From Cycas panzhihuaensis (taxonomy: Eukaryota > Cycadophyta), in assembly GCA_023213395.1 (NCBI GenBank), contig CM041465.1, positions 89,535,741 to 89,599,740 on the forward strand: a DNA stretch of 64,000 nt. The letters are read 5' to 3'. The notes under the pieces were generated by a model. It ran no database searches, was not told the origin of the DNA, and was given only the letters and a program-made list of their open reading frames with translations. Below are positions 1 through 10,599 of this stretch, piece after piece. A program made the translations under genes and the position numbers. The first letter of the stretch is position 1. Each line of letters begins with the position of its first letter.

Positions 1-26
1 CAAGAGGAAGAACACTAGCAAGTCAC

Positions 27-230
27 ATGGGACATTGGACGGAAGGAAGACGACGAGGAAGAATGATCAACAATCCACCTCGAAATGCCAGAGTATATTT
101 TAACTACGAAAAACCAGGTGACTTTTCAAGTAGCTGTAGAGCTTTTGATGTTTGTTATCACTGCGGCCAAACAGGTCATTACCCCTATCAGTGCTACCAG
201 AAATGTGCAGAACTACAGAAAGGAAAATAA
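27..230 (+). pseudogene. Gag C-terminal fragment with CCHC zinc knuckle (element A)
   Basis: This is the nucleocapsid part of a copia Gag, the RNA-binding shell protein of the retrotransposon particle. An Arg/Gly/Asn-rich stretch precedes an intact C-X2-C-X4-H-X4-C knuckle (CYHCGQTGHYPYQC, 153-194). The frame hits TAA at 228-230 and TAG at 231-233, then continues in the same frame into the protease. The upstream Gag is outside the window, so the true start is not visible; the ATG at 27 is internal. In an intact copia element Gag and Pol are one polyprotein, which fits the shared frame. Confidence 0.8.
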
Positions 231-233
231 TAG

Positions 234-1688
234 GTATTCAAAAATTATAGCAAAGAAAAAGATATACTAGAAGAAGAAATTGAAATTGCTTTTATTGCAG
301 CCCTAGCAACCAATACAAGTGCAATAAAAAACTGGTATATAGACTCGAGTGCCTCACATCATATGACAGGAGTCAAAGAATGGTTTGAAATAATCAAACC
401 TTATGAATGTAATACATTTGTTGAGCTAGGAGATAATTTTCCCTTACACATAAGGGGAATATGACAAATCACCATACTCATCGATGGAAAAATTCAACAT
501 ATAGGCAATATCTTTTCTGTACATAGAATAAAAAAGAATCTCCTATCAGTATCACAATTGAGTGATAAAAAGTTAAGAACAATATTTGATGAACATGGAT
601 ATTGTTATATCCTTGATATGAAAAGGAATAGGACAGTTATAGCTAAAGGAGAAAAATGCAATAGGTTGTATAAGCTCCTTTCAACTCCTGTAATTCCTGA
701 TAAAGGCCCCACCAAAATAATTCCTGATGTAAAAGCTCTTGCTACAGATAGTACTAATAATAGTGAAATTTAGCATTTGAAGTATGGTCATATTTCTCAT
801 GATAGGTTAGAAAGATTAAAAAAATATAACATGGTAAATGGTCTGCCAGATATCTCATTTAACCATTTTGTATGTAAAAGTTGTATGATAGGAAAATAAC
901 ACAGAACTCTGTTTTTAAAAAGTACCTAGTGCACACAGTGCAGATTGGAATTAATACACATTGATCTATGTGGTCCATTTACGCCAATCTTAATAAATAG
1001 ATCAAGGTATTTCTTGACCTTCATTGATGATTTTTCTAGAAAAACTTCGGTGTACTTTCTATCTAGTAAATAAAAAACATTTGGATATTTTAAAGAATTT
1101 AAAGCTGCAAGTGAATTGGAAAGCAGTCAAAGGATCAAATATGTTCATTCAGATAGAGGTGGAGAGTTTATGTCCAATTAATTCATTCATTTTTGTAAAA
1201 TACATGGAATTCAAAGATAGTTCAGAACACCTTATACACCTCAATCCAACGGAGTTGTGGAAAAAATAAATAGAACAATTGTAGAAATGGCTTGTTGCAT
1301 GCTAAATAATAGAGATTTAGCAAAGAAATATTAGGCAGAAGCTGTACATACAACTACATATTTGATCAACAGAAGTCCTACTCAGTCCTTAGATAATATA
1401 ACTCCTGAAGAAGTATGGTCAGGACACAAACCTGATGTAAGCCATTTAAAAATATTTGGTTGCAAGACTTATGTTCATATTCTAGATAAGAAAAGAGCCA
1501 AATTAGACAATAAAAGTATAGAATGCATAATGGTTGGATACAGCAACCATTCAAAGGCCTACAGGTGCATGGATCCAAAAGCATATAAGCTTTATGTCAG
1601 TAGGGATGTAATTTTTGATGAGAAAAAGGAAAATATTGATACAGTAGTGCAGATCAATGAAGATCATTTGGATATATGTCCTGACTAG
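234..1688 (+). pseudogene. Protease and integrase of copia element A (nonsense-broken)
   Basis: An aspartic protease starts near 330 with WYIDSSASHHMTG; the catalytic Asp codon is at 342-344. It is followed by the GAG-pre-integrase zinc region (KYGHISHDRLERL, then CKSC near 870) and the integrase core. All three catalytic acidic residues are visible: D in HIDLCGPF (963-965), D in HSDRGGEF (1152-1154) and E in NGVVEKINRT (1260-1262). The core ends with the typical PEEVWSGHKPDVSHLKIFGC segment. In-frame stops include TGA near 462, TAG 771-773, TAA 897-899, TAG 927-929, TAG 1332-1334 (a position that is Trp in related integrases) and TAG 1686-1688. No frameshift is evident. The gene would insert element cDNA into the genome if intact. 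Confidence 0.88.
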
Positions 1689-3479
1689 TTGGAAGATAAG
1701 TTAGATATAACCTCAAAAAGAATTGAGACAGAAGAAGATCCTTCAGAAAATAAGATTCCAGATAAGCAACTATCCAGTAGTTGTAACCTCCAATCAGACA
1801 ACAACTCTAATTCCAGAGATGAAGAAAATAAGTCGTTATAAGAATGCACCTCAAAAAGAGTACCAAGGTGGTATCTTAAAACTCTTGAAGAAACAAAAGG
1901 AGAGGTATTTAAACATAGAACAAGATCACAGAAACCTCAGGCATTGCTTTGTTCCATTAAACCAAACTCTTATAAAGGAGCTAGTAGCTCCCAAAATTGG
2001 AGAATTACGATGGAGGTTGAAATTGAAGCCATACAAAAGAACAAGACATGGGACCTCATCTTAATACCTGAAGATAAACCCATTATAAACTATAAATAGG
2101 TACACAAGATAAAAGAGAATCCAAATGGAGAAGTAGAAAAATACAAGGCTAGACTGGTAGCAAAATGCTATACTCAAACAACAGGAATCAGTTATAAAGA
2201 AACATTTTTACCAGTAGCAAAATTAAACACAGTAAGAACAGTGATTGCTCTTGCTACTAAAAAAGGTTGGGAAGTCTATCAAATGGACGTTAAATGTGCG
2301 TTCTTGAATGGAGACATGTAAGAAGAGGTGTATATGTATCAACCAAAAGGATACGTAAAACCAAGACAAGAAAATATGGTTTGCAAATTGAAGAAGGCAC
2401 TTCATGGGCTTAAACAAGCTCCAAGAGCTTGGTATGCTAAATTAGATTCATACTTAATAGAAAATTATTTTCATCGATATGAATCTAATCATAGTCTATA
2501 TGTAAAAGGTAATTCAGGATCAATCTCCATTGTTGTAGTGTATGTAGATGACATTCTGATTACTAGAGACGATAAAAATTCAATAGCATTCATTAAAGAT
2601 AAGTTTGAAAAAGTATTTGAAATGACAAATTTAGGAATGTTGCATTATTACCTTGGAATAGAAATTAAACAAAATAATTCTTCCATTACTCTCTCACAAA
2701 CAAAGTATGTAAAGAACTTGCTAACTAAGTTTGGAATGGAGAATTATAATATTGTCAGCACACCAATGGAAATAAGGGTTGTGTTGAACACAGAACAGGA
2801 TGCAGCTTCAGTCGATGCCACACAATACAAACAACTAGTTGGAAGCTTAATCTATCTCACATCCACATGACCAAATATTTCATATGTTATAGGATTGATT
2901 TCCAAATTCATGGAAAATCCCAAAATCCCATACTGGAACGCTGCAAAAAGAATCTTGCGTTACTTGAAAGGAACCATGAATCTTGACCTGAAATATGATA
3001 AAGAAAATAATATACAATTAACAAGTCTTTGCGATTTAGACTAAGTTGGAGATAAAATAGATAGAAAGTCAACATCAGGGTATTGCTTCTTCCTTGGAAA
3101 ATCCTTGATCTCCAAAAGTAATAAAAAATAGTCGACAATTGCATTACCCTCAACAGAAGTAGAATACAAGTCAATAGTCAACGCTGCTTATGAAAGAATA
3201 TGGATTAGACAACTTCTGAAGGAACTGGGAGAAGAAAAAACAATGTCTACTCGAATATTTTATGACAATCAAAACACCATAAAAATGAAAAAAAATCCTG
3301 TATTACATGCCAGAACAAATCATATCGAGGTACATCATCATTTTATCAGGGAAAAGGTACAGAATAGAGAAATCAAACTTCAACATTGTCTGTCAGAAGA
3401 TCAAATTGCTAATGTGCTCACTAAACCTCTTGGAAAAGAGAAATTCAGTGTCTTCAGAAACCTATTGGGGTTAAGATAG
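1689..3479 (+). pseudogene. Reverse transcriptase and RNase H of copia element A (nonsense-broken)
   Basis: The frame continues from the integrase through a Ser/Asn-rich linker into a RVT_2-type polymerase. Visible blocks are KARLVAK, QMDVKCAFLNGDM (2283 on), LKKALHGLKQAPRAWY, the catalytic YVDDILIT (about 2540-2560), FEMTNLGMLHYYLGIEI and YKQLVGSLIYLTST. RNase H follows: KSTSGYCFFLGKS, STEVEYKSI, DNQNTIKMKKNP, then the C-terminal HARTNHIEVHHHFIREKV and EDQIANVLTKPLGKEKF, ending at TAG 3477-3479. Internal stops lie at 2319-2321 (TAA), 2868-2870 (TGA), about 3042 (TAA, where related elements have Trp) and about 3129 (TAG). The catalytic residues survive, so loss of function is due to the stops. 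Confidence 0.9.
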
Positions 3480-3487
3480 GTAAAACA

Positions 3488-3497
3488 TTAAGAGGGG
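3488..3497 (+). promoter_or_regulatory. Polypurine tract of element A
   Basis: TTAAGAGGGG lies directly before the TG that opens the 3' LTR. In LTR retrotransposons this purine-rich RNA resists RNase H and primes plus-strand DNA synthesis. It sits in the loop of a perfect 12-bp inverted repeat (3479-3490 with 3507-3518). Confidence 0.75.
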
Positions 3498-3703
3498 TGT
3501 AAAAGGTAATGTTTTACCTTAGGTTATAATATTTAATGTAAGGGTCTTGTACCACTTCCTCCTCCTTTCTTAAGTTGACAAGTGACATCACATCATTGAG
3601 AGGTTGTCATTTGTACCTACTTTGTACTTGTATATATATATAATGAATCATCAATAAAGAATATTAAGAGAGTGAATTTATTCCTCATCAAGGTTTTGTT
3701 ACA
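3498..3703 (+). repeat. 3' LTR of copia element A (206 bp)
   Basis: Starts TGTAAAAGG and ends GTTACA, with TG...CA termini. The left edge is set by the polypurine tract. The right edge is set by comparison with element C: sequence from 3704 (GGACAGTGGATCATGGAC) matches C at about 14623, while sequence up to 3703 does not. A TATATATATATAA stretch near 3634 is a plausible TATA region and CAATAAAG near 3652 a plausible polyadenylation signal. The paired 5' LTR is outside the window. Confidence 0.88.
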
Positions 3704-5000
3704 GGACAGTGGATCATGGACATAAGAGCAATTCAATATATGATGTGCAATTGTAGTCTATATCAAACATTTGACTCAAATATTCAAGGAGTTATTCATA
3801 TGGCTGATATATCACAACAACCTGTTGAAGGAATTGGTAACATTCACTCGAAACCCCTAGGCTTAGAAGATTTTATATTGCTTAATGTTTTATACATACC
3901 CAATCTTAAAGAAAACCTACTCTCCTTATCCATACTTATCTCTCGTGGATTTGATCTCAGTGTAATTGTAAATGACCAGACTCTCCAGGTCATTTACCCT
4001 CTAACTGATCAAGTGGTCTTGACTGAACATCTCTCTGGCAAACTCTTTTTACTAAATTTCTCTCCATTTTCTGGAGCCCATTATGCCTAAAGCCCTTGTG
4101 CCGATGAATAATTTGTATTTAATTCCATCTTGACCCATCCAATGTTATCACTAGAAGCTCTTTGGCATGCTCGCATGCACCATGTTCACATTGATAGACT
4201 TAGAGATCTTTCTAACACTGTTCCAAATCTTCTAAAGTTCTCCTCTAAGCCCTTTAAATGCAAAGCTTATATCATTGCCAAATCTTATCGATAACCCTTT
4301 CCCAAAAGTCAGTGGAAATCAAGCTATCCATTATAATTGGTACACTCTAATTTGTGTAGACTAATGCCCATTCCTTCACTAAAGCACAAGTTATATTATA
4401 TCTCTTTTACTGATGATTTCACTAGAAAAGTATAGGTAGCTTTTTTACACAAGAAATATGAAGCCTTCCGTGTATTCAAAGAATTCAAAGCCCTCACTGA
4501 AAAAGAGTCAAGTTATCAACTCAAATGTCTTCGAACTGATAATGGTAGTGAATATACCTCACATGAGTTTGAAATCTACCTTTGAGGCAATGGCATCAAG
4601 CATCAAATAACAGTAGCAAGTACGCCATAGTAAAATGGGGTTGTTGAGTACAGAAACAGGACAATCATAAATATGGCTCAGGCTATGTTGGTATACAAAA
4701 ATATACCTGTCTACCTATGGGTTGAAGCCATCTCGATAGTTGTTTATTGTATCAATGTTGTTATCCTATCAAAGGAAGGATAATCACCTAATGAAAAGTG
4801 GTCAGGACAAGCCCCCATTTCACTACTTCAAAATTTTTAGCTCTACATACTATGACTACATTCTAGATGCAAATCAAAATAAACTCCAACTAAGGGCACT
4901 TAAAGGTATCTTTGTTAGATACCCTATGAATAAGAAAAAGTATACGGTCTTTATACCTTCACAATGAAAAATCATCATTACCAGAGATGTCATTTTTGCA
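3704..5000 (+). pseudogene. Protease and integrase of copia element B (decayed)
   Basis: The fragment opens exactly at the element A junction with protease sequence WIMDIRAIQYMM; the intact family form has an Asp-Ser-Gly motif here, so residues after the Asp are altered. The open stretch 3716-4090 covers the protease. The integrase zinc region (LWHARMHHVHIDRL near 4160), the core with RTDNGSEY near 4535 and the NGVVEYRNRT segment near 4635 follow. Stops and frameshifts are frequent: TAG/TAA replace expected Gln or Trp codons near 4292, 4336 and 4584. A frameshift near 4815 precedes the HYFKIF segment. Alignment with C guided the reading. Confidence 0.82.
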
Positions 5001-5058
5001 GAGACAGAGGATCAGTTACTTAAACTAGGCTCTAAAGTACCCTCATATTAGTATAATC

Positions 5059-5441
5059 ATGTTATTAAGTATGATCATCAGATTCTAAAATTTATTTGGG
5101 GGGGACAGACATAAATTACTCCAAATATTAGAAGCTAATAATAGAGCCTCAAATGATACAAGTTGTGACTCTGAACCGATGAGTGCACATCCAACACCAT
5201 CGTTTGAAGATAGCAGAGTTGACAAAGGCAAAACAGTGGTAGAAGGACCATCTTCCTTAGGTGCATCAACATCCTCTTCACAAAATGATCATTTCAATGA
5301 ACAAGATGAGAACCAAGAAGTTGAGGAAATGAGGACCTCATTCCCAACTTGAGGATCTCAAGAAGCCCACCAGCTTAAGAAGGACATACAACTAGATGAG
5401 GTAGGTAAAACTGGCACTCGAAGTGCTCATAGACCAAGGAT
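5059..5441 (+). other. Integrase-RT linker of element B that element C lacks
   Basis: This Ser/Glu/Asn-rich, poorly conserved linker between integrase and RT is present in B. In C the flanking sequences join directly at about 15977/15978. It holds a run of seven G at about 5098-5104. No domain is expected or seen. The segment shows that the missing stretch in C is a deletion, because the linker is a normal part of copia polyproteins. Confidence 0.65.
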
Positions 5442-7035
5442 GTAGGAATCATTATATACTAAGCTTGAATTGGGAGAACTACATCTTACTCTTAATGAAG
5501 AGCTCCTCTCATATCAGGAAGCTGTAAAACATACAATTTGGAGAAATGCCATGAATGAAGAATACCAATCTCTTATCAAGAACGGTACGTGGGAACTCAT
5601 TCATCTACCACTTGGAAGAAAGGTAGTTCAAAATAAATGGGTGTTCAAAAATAAATATAGATCAAATAACACCCTTGAAAAACACAAGGCAAGGTTGGTA
5701 GCTAAAGGATTTATACAAAGAGAAGGCATCGACTACGCTGAAGTCTTTACACTTACAACAAAGTGGCCTACAATTAGAACTCTTATGGCCTTGGCTTCTC
5801 AATAGGGTTAGAAAATCCACCAACTCGATATTAAAACTGCATTTCTCAATTGAGATCTTGAAGAAGAAATTTACACGGCTCAACTAGAAGGATATGAGTT
5901 TGAATGTCAAGAGCATAAGGTTTGTAGGCTTGAAAGTCCTTATACGGCCTTAAATAAGCCCCTCGTGCTTGGTTTACTAAGTTGTCTGAAAGAATGAGGT
6001 AACTTGGATACGAGGTTTATGACTACTAAGATATTGATGCAATATTGTTCATCAAGTACCATAAGGATAAAGTCACTTATTTTATAATATTTGTGGATGA
6101 CATGCTAGTAACGAGTAATAGTGAACATGCAATAAGCTAGCTGAAAAAGAACCTTGGTAAAATGTTCGAATTGTCTGACCTCGGTTTGATGAAATATTAC
6201 TTGGGAATTAAAGTAACATAAAAGAATAGAAAATTTTTCCTCTCTTAAGAAAAATACATCAACGAACTTTTAACCAAGTTTCAATTAGAAGATGCTCGAC
6301 CATTGAATTTACCTATGGACCCTAATATCAAACTCTTAGCTGAAGGTGACATTAGGGAGGTAAACGCAACACTCTATAGAAAACTTGTAGGTAGTCTTAT
6401 CTATACTACCAATAAGGCCAGATATTACACACTCTATCGACATTCTTGCTCATTAAATGACAAATCCTAGGCAAAATCATTGGCAAATAGCAGAGCAAGT
6501 GTTGAGATACCCTAAGAAGATAAGCAAATATGGTCTATTGTATGAACCTAATTCAAACTTCAATCTTTCTTCATACACAGACTCAAACTTTACAGGAGAT
6601 AAGGATATAGGAAGAACGATGTCTGGCTATGTAATATTTCTTAGAACAACACCAATATCATAGGGATTCAAATGATAGAAGATAGTTGCAGATTCAACTA
6701 CCGAATCTGAATACATTGCTACTTTTAAGACCAGTAAGGAGGTGATATGGTTGAGAAAATTATTAGAAACATTGAATATCACCCAAACAAGTCCTACAAG
6801 TCTTGATGTGGATAATTAATCAGTAATCTACATGGCAAAAAATCTTATATTTCATGATCATACCAAATACATAAGTACAAAAGTCCATAGGATTAGAGAA
6901 CTTGTTCATGACGGCATAATTCAGTTGGAATACTGCCCCACAATAGATCAAGTGGCTAATATATTTACCAAACAACTGCAAAAGGTGAAGTTTAAACAAT
7001 TTCGAAGGTAGCTCGGCCTTAGGGCCTCCATCTTC
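5442..7035 (+). pseudogene. Reverse transcriptase and RNase H of copia element B (decayed)
   Basis: The frame at 5470-5805 reads EAVKHTIWRNAMNEEYQSL, the NKWVFKNKYRS segment and LVAKGFIQREGIDYAEVF, the N-terminal part of a copia RT. The catalytic block reads FVDDM near 6092. Later blocks are LGLMKYYLGI near 6185, YRKLVGSLIYTTNKA near 6375 and the RNase H parts KYGLLYEPNSNFNLSSYTDSNF (near 6527) and DNQSVIYMAKN-like near 6815. The end (QVANIFTKQLQKVKF) falls near 6950-6990. TAG/TAA stops occur at sites that are Gln or Trp in C, for example TAG near 5804, TGA near 5853 and TAG near 6661. Confidence 0.85.
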
Positions 7036-7450
7036 GACTAATTAAAGAAGATGGTAACTGGATCATCATACTTTATTCTCTTCGTAAAAAACCCTTATGG
7101 GCACAGAAGAATAAGAGTAAGTATCTGCTCTATCCTATTTGTGAATACCCTATATAGGCATAGAAGGGTAAGGGTTGTACTAGTTTTAAAAAAGCTAGAA
7201 CCTATTAAAACCTAAAAGGGCATAGGGGATAACTAAACGATATATGGAGACTCAGTAGATGAAGTTGCATATTTAAGCTGCTTGGCTATCTGGCTACATC
7301 AAAGAGCCACCTTAGCTATAGTTCGTGGTTTTTTATTCCCTATGAGGGTTTTCTTATAAAAGTATTATTTAGAATTTCAATGTAATAATATGGCTCAAAT
7401 AAAGACCTCATAGAATAGAATTTCTCAAAATTACCTTCCACCATTAAGAG
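7036..7450 (+). other. 3' untranslated region and polypurine tract of element B
   Basis: About 400 bp lie between the RNase H end and the LTR. They hold two diverged copies of a unit of about 57 bp (near 7072-7128 and 7129-7185; each reads roughly CTCTATTCTCTTCG...GGGCACAGAAG). The same duplication is in C at about 17612-17720, so it predates the split of the two copies. The polypurine tract is TTAAGAGGGGGA at 7444-7455. Confidence 0.6.
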
Positions 7451-7456
7451 GGGGAT

Positions 7457-7767
7457 TGAAAGAGGTTAATGTATTAAGGTCATTTATGTAGATTAATTAT
7501 GTGACCTTAGGATATATTGTTAACATTAGTCTCTTAATGAAATACACTTTATGTACATTTAGATGTAATTTCGGGTTTATGTCATTAGGTGGAAAAATCC
7601 TAATCCCAATGCTTACCCTCATTAATAAAAGATGAAATCTTAAGGAGGAAGTAATTATTCATTCTCACCTCTAAGCTTGCTCTCATATCTTGTTTCATCT
7701 GTTTTTCATTATCCATTACCATTGTGTGCATGTGAGTGATTTATTTCCTAGACCCATCATTCCTTCA
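7457..7767 (+). repeat. 3' LTR of copia element B (311 bp)
   Basis: Runs from TGAAAGAGGTTAATG to CATTCCTTCA and aligns over its whole length with the two LTRs of C (312 bp each). The left edge is set by the polypurine tract and the right edge by the return of gypsy H Pol sequence. The family LTR contains a conserved internal CTCACCTCCAAGCTTGCTCT-type pyrimidine block. Confidence 0.9.
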
Positions 7768-9000
7768 AGTCTATTCCAATTCAATATCTTTCTTTAAAAG
7801 ATTGGTGATAGGATTAGCATCTAAGATAAAATATGTAATAAAACATCTCAAGAAACCAAGTCTACCTAGAAAAGATTTAATTTACTTTTGGATCTTAGAG
7901 GGAGGCATTTGGACAACTTCCTTGATCTTATTGGGATCAATTCTAATCCTATCTTAAGAAATAACATTTCCCAACATCTTTCCTAATATAACAATAAAAA
8001 CACACTTGGAAGGATTGAGGCATAATCGATATTTCTTACAACCTTTTAAAAATCATTCTCAGGTAATACAAATGATCAAATCTTTTGTATGAAAGGATTA
8101 GCATATCATCTAAATATACAACAATGATATTACTGATCAAGTCATGGAAAATATTGACCATAACTCTTTGATATGTCATACCAACATTCTTCAATCCAAA
8201 TGACATAACTTTATAAATAAAGATTGTCTAAGGAGTGGTGAAAGAGGTCTTGTGGCAGTTGCAAGGTGCGATAAAAATCTGATTATATCCTAAAAAACTA
8301 TCCATAAGGGATATTACCTTGAAACTAGTGGTCTGGTCCCAAATCTAGTCAAGAAAATGGAGAGAAAAATTATCCTTAGGACACACATCATTAATGTCAT
8401 GAAAGTCAATACAATTTGAATTGACTCATTCTTCTTTGCTATTGGAACTATATTAGAAACCCATTGAGAGTAATCAACACCCTCAATGAATCCAACTCAT
8501 AACAACTTCCTCACTTCTTGTTAATAGCAAGGGAGAAGCATGGGTGGATAGGATATTATTTTTGCTGTTTAGGTTTAATGTTAGGAATTACTGTAATATT
8601 ATGTTTGATAATTTAGGAGTTAAGGCCACACATATATTTATAGTCCCATGTAAAAATTGAGTAAAACTCATGAAAGAGATCCTTAAACTGAGCAATCTCT
8701 TAGGAGTACAACTAGCTCCCAACTTGATAATTCTAGGAATATCTTCTATCTCCAAATCTACATTAATGGTTTGTTCCATAAGCATCACATTCCCTTCCTC
8801 AAAATGAGGATGGACATGCTTTATTAAAGAAATAGATTCCTAGGGTTGATAATGATTAACTATAACTTTTGAAAAACCTAACTTATGATGTCTATCAGGG
8901 AAACTAGGAGTTGAACCTATTAGATGCTCTATGATCACCTCGTCATTTTTAAAATGGTTGAGATAGAAGAGATTAACGAGGATAATGTTTTTAGATTAGA
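7768..9000 (-). pseudogene. Reverse transcriptase of Ty3/gypsy element H (partial, decayed)
   Basis: Reading the minus strand from about 8900 down, an N-terminal extension (PRIIKLGASCTPKRL at 8588-8788) is followed by CIDFHDINDVCPKDNF (near 8400) and then MDSFLGYNQIFIAPCNCHKTSF (near 8260-8320). Next come VMSFGLKNVGMTYQRVM (near 8180), the catalytic block VVYLDDMLI (near 8115) and finally IDPNKIKEVVQMPPSKIQK with FLGRLGFLRCFI (7800-7930). The order and spacing match Ty3/gypsy RT. The last block is cut at 7768 by element B. Several in-frame stops and no intact ORF are seen. The two catalytic Asp of the LDD block are kept. Confidence 0.87.
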
Positions 9001-10110
9001 AAGTAGATGGAGTAAGAGGTGTGAAAGGTGAAAGAGGACCAACTAAAGAGTTTGGATAAGTGGGAACAAATTCTATGATTAAAGAAATGTAAGAAAAGAA
9101 AATGGGCCTATTGACAAACTCCTAAACTGAAGAAAAAGCTCGATTAAACTCTTAGTGATTCACATCATAGTCATGATCAGACCAAGATACCAAGATGGGA
9201 GAAGATGAAGAAAGATTTACATGAGGATGGGAAGGAAAAGAAATAGTCGAGATGGAATTAACTTCTCGTACTCTAGTGGAGGTATCATGACTATTTTGGT
9301 ATATATTGAATGAATCAATATCTTCATCCCTTGATTCTAAGTTTAGGTGTTGGTGCAATAACATCTTCTTCTCATGTCTATTCAACCATGTCTTAAAGAA
9401 AGGAGAGTGAGAGAAAGATGGGGGAGTATCAACACATGAATTATACCCAACTAAACTTGATGAAGTAGTAACTGAATGAGTGGTAATAGGAGGAACCATT
9501 ACATTTAACCCTAAGGACAAGCACAAAACCTATGAAAAATAAGCCTGAACAAGAGAGAAGGTACTTGTATTGATGAGCCTAGCTAGGGATGGACTTCCAT
9601 AAGATATGATAGAGTGAGAAACTACTTCTTCATTAGAAATAGAAGAAGAGGAAACTGAAGAGCAATTAGTTGAATCTAAATGAATAGAAATAGATGGGAA
9701 GCCTAATGACAAAGGAACAATTTCAACTAAATCCATATCTTTTACATTTAGTTAGGTGGAAGGGGCTTCAATAGTAAAGTATTGACCTAAACCAAGTGAT
9801 TGAAAGAAGTACTCCATGGAGTTTAAGGATTCACCAGATTCTAAATAAGTCTCAATAAGAGGAACTGATTACTTAATAGGCTTCAACTTTGGTTGACAAT
9901 TTTTAATTATCCCTTGTGGATGAACCTAAGTTCACCAAAGAGGGAGGAACAAACCATTGACATTTAGGTGATCCATGGTTTATCCAAAAGAATGTTATAC
10001 TCTAAGACCAAATCAATAATGGTAAGCTCAGTAAGAACTATCTTTTCCTCTAACGTAAGAGGAAGAGAGACTTGACCCAAGGGCACCTTCTAATTCTTAT
10101 CATACCCTTG
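9001..10110 (-). pseudogene. Protease-RT linker of element H
   Basis: Two open stretches on the minus strand (9152-9526 and 9530-9736) encode Ser/Thr/His-rich, low-complexity protein with no catalytic motif that I recognise. Near 9960-9990 a segment reading ILLDKPWIT resembles the LLGRPWIH block that follows the protease in Tat-type gypsy elements. The stretch is the variable linker between protease and RT. It is not an independent gene as far as I can tell. Confidence 0.6.
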
Positions 10111-10116
10111 GAAAAT

Positions 10117-10596
10117 CTACTCACATAGATAAAAAATAGAAATCTCTAAATTCTCAATAAGATGAAGATGGATTATATTAACAGATGATCCTTTATCAAT
10201 ATCAACTTGATTGATATTGACATCGTTCTTCATAATCTTAATGCAAAATAGGGGTATGTTATTCGGTGCATGTGTGGAATGACTGGATAAGGTAGCAAGG
10301 TCAAAAGAAAGTATAGAAGTGGGTAAAGAAGCTACTACAAGAACTCCCAATGTATAAAATAAAAGTTGACATTGCTTGGGATAACACTTCAATAAATCAA
10401 TAACCAATATTCCTACTGGAATGGTCTTTAATTCTTTTACCAAGAAGAATGATCCATCTTTCAAAGTGGAGGGAATGGATCTAAACCTAATGGGACAGGG
10501 GGGTACTAGAGGTAAAGAGTCAGGATTCCTTGCCATTAAATCATCAGATGATTTAGATGGACTCGCACCCTTTGTAGTCTCTACCATATTTATCAT
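10117..10596 (-). pseudogene. Aspartic protease region of Ty3/gypsy element H
   Basis: A 159-residue open stretch on the minus strand. Its C-terminal third reads VDIDKGSSVNIIHLHLIENL, matching the VLIDGGSGVNI-type active site of gypsy proteases; the motif here is D-K-G-S, with Gly replaced by Lys and the Asp kept. The N-terminal part (SSDDLMARNPDSLPLVPP) is the end of Gag or a spacer. The stretch ends at TAG near 10117. Protease would cleave the Gag-Pol polyprotein. The plus-strand ORF overlapping 10421-10636 is a shadow. Confidence 0.72.
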
Positions 10597-10599
10597 TCT

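Larger units (their letters stand above)
1..3703 (+). mobile_element. Ty1/copia LTR retrotransposon A, 3' part (nested in element B)
   Basis: The window opens inside a copia element. Its order is Gag zinc knuckle, protease, integrase, reverse transcriptase, RNase H, polypurine tract and 3' LTR, which is the Ty1/copia (Pseudoviridae) order. From 27 to 3479 everything stays in one reading frame (start positions divisible by 3), interrupted by roughly 18 nonsense codons but no frameshift that I can detect. The 5' LTR and most of gag lie left of the window. The 3' LTR ends at 3703, and the protease of a different copia element (B) resumes at 3704. A is therefore the younger insertion. It is defective because of the stops. 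Confidence 0.93.
3704..7767 (+). mobile_element. Ty1/copia retrotransposon B, 3' part (interrupted by A, inserted in H)
   Basis: B is a second, older copia element, closely related to C. Protease, integrase, RT, RNase H, a 3' untranslated region and one LTR are present. The gag and 5' LTR would lie beyond element A, left of the window. Its coding region has both frameshifts and many stops, unlike A. Its LTR ends at 7767, and from 7768 the minus-strand Pol of gypsy element H begins. B therefore landed in H, and A later landed in B. The 5 bp right of B (AGTCT, 7768-7772) would be one copy of the target duplication; the partner is off-window. Confidence 0.9.

Noticed and set aside
1723-2064. 113-codon plus-strand ORF in element A
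   Set aside because: Out-of-frame shadow: the Pol frame continues through this stretch in another frame.
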